Made by a program: the position numbers and the translations under genes
The notes under the pieces: generated by a model
What the model was told of the DNA's origin: nothing
The model's input: the letters and a program-made list of their open reading frames with translations, nothing else
Databases searched by the model: none
Assembly: GCA_013214975.1 (NCBI GenBank)
Contig: JABSPR010000306.1
Span: 1-17,433 of the forward strand
Direction: 5' to 3'
DNA from: Flavobacteriales bacterium
Lineage (GTDB): Bacteria; Bacteroidota; Bacteroidia; DT-38
DNA length: 17,433 nt
In this document: positions 16,099-17,433 of the stretch, in pieces
Position numbering within the stretch: position 1 is the stretch's first letter
How the letters are laid out: each line of letters starts with the position of its first letter

Positions 16099-16614
16099 TT
16101 ACAATTCAGTTACAGCCTCTCTAAATTTGAGACCTCTATCTTGATAGTTATTGAACATCTCGAAACTGTTGCATGCAGGTGAGAACAACACGATGTCCCC
16201 ATCTTCAGATATTTCATTTGCTAGTTCAACACATTCCAAAACAGTACTACCTGTTTTAATTGTTTGAACAGACTCTTTAAATGCAGCTTTTAGACTTGGG
16301 TCTCCCTCTCCTAAGCATATAATTGCTTTTACCTTTGCATCTACTTTTTCGGCAAATAGATCATAGTCTATTTCGCTTTCCGGTGTACCTACTATCCATA
16401 CTACAGGCTTATTCATAAAGTCAAGTGAATACCACGTAGAATTTTCATCTGTTGCTTTAGAATCATTGATATACTCTACACCATCTACATTAGAAACAAA
16501 TTCTAATCGGTGATCAATTGCTCCGAATGATTTTACACTACTCGCTCTTGCAGACAATAAGTCGTTTGTTTGGGCAACTTCCTGCCCTGTTTTGATTTGC
16601 TCGTTTTCTGTCAT
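16099..16614 (-). CDS. Free-standing MurD C-terminal-domain paralogue
   Basis: A 171-residue protein that is only the C-terminal (third) domain of a Mur ligase, with a new N-terminal lead of about 30 polar residues. From HRLEF (35-39) to the end it aligns without a gap to the C-terminal domain of the adjacent MurD, and my hand count gives roughly half identical residues over about 136 positions. Conserved are His-Arg (35-36), NDSKAT (50-55), KAIICLGE (96-103) and SPACNSFEMF (145-154). Changed are the Asn after DSKAT (to Asp56) and the GG-x-DKG segment, which is GTPESE at 76-81, so the lysine equivalent to E. coli MurD Lys348 (D-glutamate contact) is lost. There is no ATP-binding domain, so it cannot be a ligase by itself. 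It has its own ATG with an A-rich leader 23 bp after the murD stop, and ftsW begins 9 bp after its stop. Function unknown; a non-catalytic partner of MurD or a slowly decaying duplicate are both possible. Confidence 0.85.
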   Translation of the reverse strand: MTENEQIKTGQEVAQTNDLLSARASSVKSFGAIDHRLEFVSNVDGVEYINDSKATDENSTWYSLDFMNKPVVWIVGTPESEIDYDLFAEKVDAKVKAIICLGEGDPSLKAAFKESVQTIKTGSTVLECVELANEISEDGDIVLFSPACNSFEMFNNYQDRGLKFREAVTEL

Positions 16615-16637
16615 TTTATCTAGTTTGTAAGTTGATA

Positions 16638-17433
16638 TTAAAGTGCTTTTACCGCTTTCTTAAATTGTTGCCCTCTGTCTTCATAATTCTCAAATAGGTC
16701 GAAACTTGCACATGCTGGTGAAAGGAGTACCACATCTCCATTAACACCAATCCTGTATGCCTGCTGAACTGCTTCTTGTGCTGACATTACATCAACCATT
16801 TGCTCTACTTTGCCTTCAAATGCCGCATGGATTTTCTCCACGTCTTCTCCTAAGCAAATGATAGCCTTAACATTACTGTCAACCATATTGGCCAACGAGT
16901 CATAATCGTTTCCTTTATCTACCCCACCTACTATCCAAACAATAGGTTTAGTATAACTCTCCAATGCATACCACGTGGCATTTACATTAGTCGCCTTAGA
17001 ATCATTCACGAATTCGATGCCATGTACATTAGCTACAAATTCTAATCGATGCTCTGCGTTTTGAAAATCAGATAAACCCTCTCGGATCACTTCTTTTCTG
17101 ATATCTAACACTTTACTAATGATACCTGCGGCCATTGAGTTATATGTGTTATGATTGCCTTGTAGGGCAAGTTCTGTTATCGACATATTTAGTTGTTTGT
17201 GGTTGTTATTTATAATTATTGTTTCATTTTCTTTATATGCTCCTTCTTCATTCTTTCCTTCTATTGTAAATGGAAGTTGACATGCATCACTTGCTTTTTT
17301 AGATAGATTATCGGATACATTTTCATCATCTGCGTTATATATAAAGTAGCACGACGAATCCTGCTCATTACATATTTTGAATTTGGATGCGATGTAATTC
17401 TCCATATTGTATTCATATCTATCTAAATGATCC
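16638..17433 (-). CDS. murD: UDP-N-acetylmuramoyl-L-alanine--D-glutamate ligase, C-terminal part (cut by window edge)
   Basis: Cytoplasmic ligase that adds D-glutamate to UDP-MurNAc-L-Ala. An internal Met at 17405 is not the start: the frame stays open to the edge and reads DHLDRYEYNMENYIASK, the family sequence from the central ATPase domain. Counting from that Met, the visible landmarks are LQGNHNTYNSMAA (81-93, end of the ATPase domain), EHRLEF (118-123), NDSKATN (134-140), the glutamate-binding GGVDKG (160-165) and LLSPACASFDLFENYEDRG near the end. All C-terminal catalytic motifs are intact, so this is the active copy as far as can be seen. The N-terminal domain and P-loop lie outside the window. 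It is followed by the free-standing paralogue of its own last domain. Confidence 0.95.
   Translation of the reverse strand, partial: DHLDRYEYNMENYIASKFKICNEQDSSCYFIYNADDENVSDNLSKKASDACQLPFTIEGKNEEGAYKENETIIINNNHKQLNMSITELALQGNHNTYNSMAAGIISKVLDIRKEVIREGLSDFQNAEHRLEFVANVHGIEFVNDSKATNVNATWYALESYTKPIVWIVGGVDKGNDYDSLANMVDSNVKAIICLGEDVEKIHAAFEGKVEQMVDVMSAQEAVQQAYRIGVNGDVVLLSPACASFDLFENYEDRGQQFKKAVKAL

Noticed and set aside
16099..16638. murD split by a frameshift or stop rather than duplicated.
   Set aside because: The upstream part already contains the complete C-terminal domain to its natural end, and the downstream gene repeats the same domain.
17403..17405. ATG as start of a short 255-residue MurD.
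   Set aside because: The frame continues upstream to the window edge with clear MurD sequence (DHLDRYEYN), so this is an internal Met of a gene cut by the window.

Overview
This AT-rich window comes from a member of the Bacteroidota, probably the Flavobacteriales/Cytophagales side, although the sequence does not fix the family. Four things point there. One promoter matches the Bacteroidota pattern (TTTG, 20 bp, TAnnTTTG). Starts are preceded by A/T-rich sequence rather than Shine-Dalgarno boxes. The gene order miaB - sigma-54 activator - lptE - TPR-like protein - secG - groES - groEL is familiar from the phylum. FtsZ ends in the NNSFLHDNVD-type tail known from this phylum.

Left part (1-7575). 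A truncated topA runs off the left edge on the minus strand and diverges from a plus-strand series. In that series miaB (tRNA methylthiolation), a receiver-less sigma-54 activator, lptE (outer-membrane LPS assembly lipoprotein), a TPR-like protein of unknown role and secG (translocon subunit) are tightly packed or overlapping. A 173-bp gap carrying two inverted repeats separates secG from groES-groEL. A strong hairpin terminator closes the set.

Middle (7576-8358). This stretch has no intact gene. It holds the decayed 5' half of a zinc-ribbon (IS256-variant-like) transposase with a frame break in an A7 run. A likely IS end lies where the rest of the transposase should be. A 32-bp perfect palindrome follows and acts as the terminator of the operon on the right.

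Right part (8359-17433, all minus strand). This is the distal half of the division and cell-wall (dcw) cluster, in transcription order murD (cut by the window edge), an extra gene, ftsW, murG, murC, ftsQ, ftsA, ftsZ, yqeY. It couples late muropeptide precursor synthesis (MurC, MurD, MurG) to septal glycan polymerisation (FtsW) and Z-ring assembly (FtsQ, FtsA, FtsZ). Genes overlap or are separated by at most a few tens of bases.

The most unusual item is the extra gene between murD and ftsW. It is a 171-residue free-standing copy of only the C-terminal domain of MurD. It is about half identical, without gaps, to the C-terminal domain of the neighbouring MurD. It keeps the HR and DSKAT motifs but lacks the ATPase domain and has lost the GG-x-DKG segment that helps bind D-glutamate. 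It looks like a domain-level tandem duplication kept as an intact reading frame, possibly with a non-catalytic role. Secondary points are the frequent TTG/GTG starts in the coupled genes and the inverted repeats before groES that are not CIRCE.
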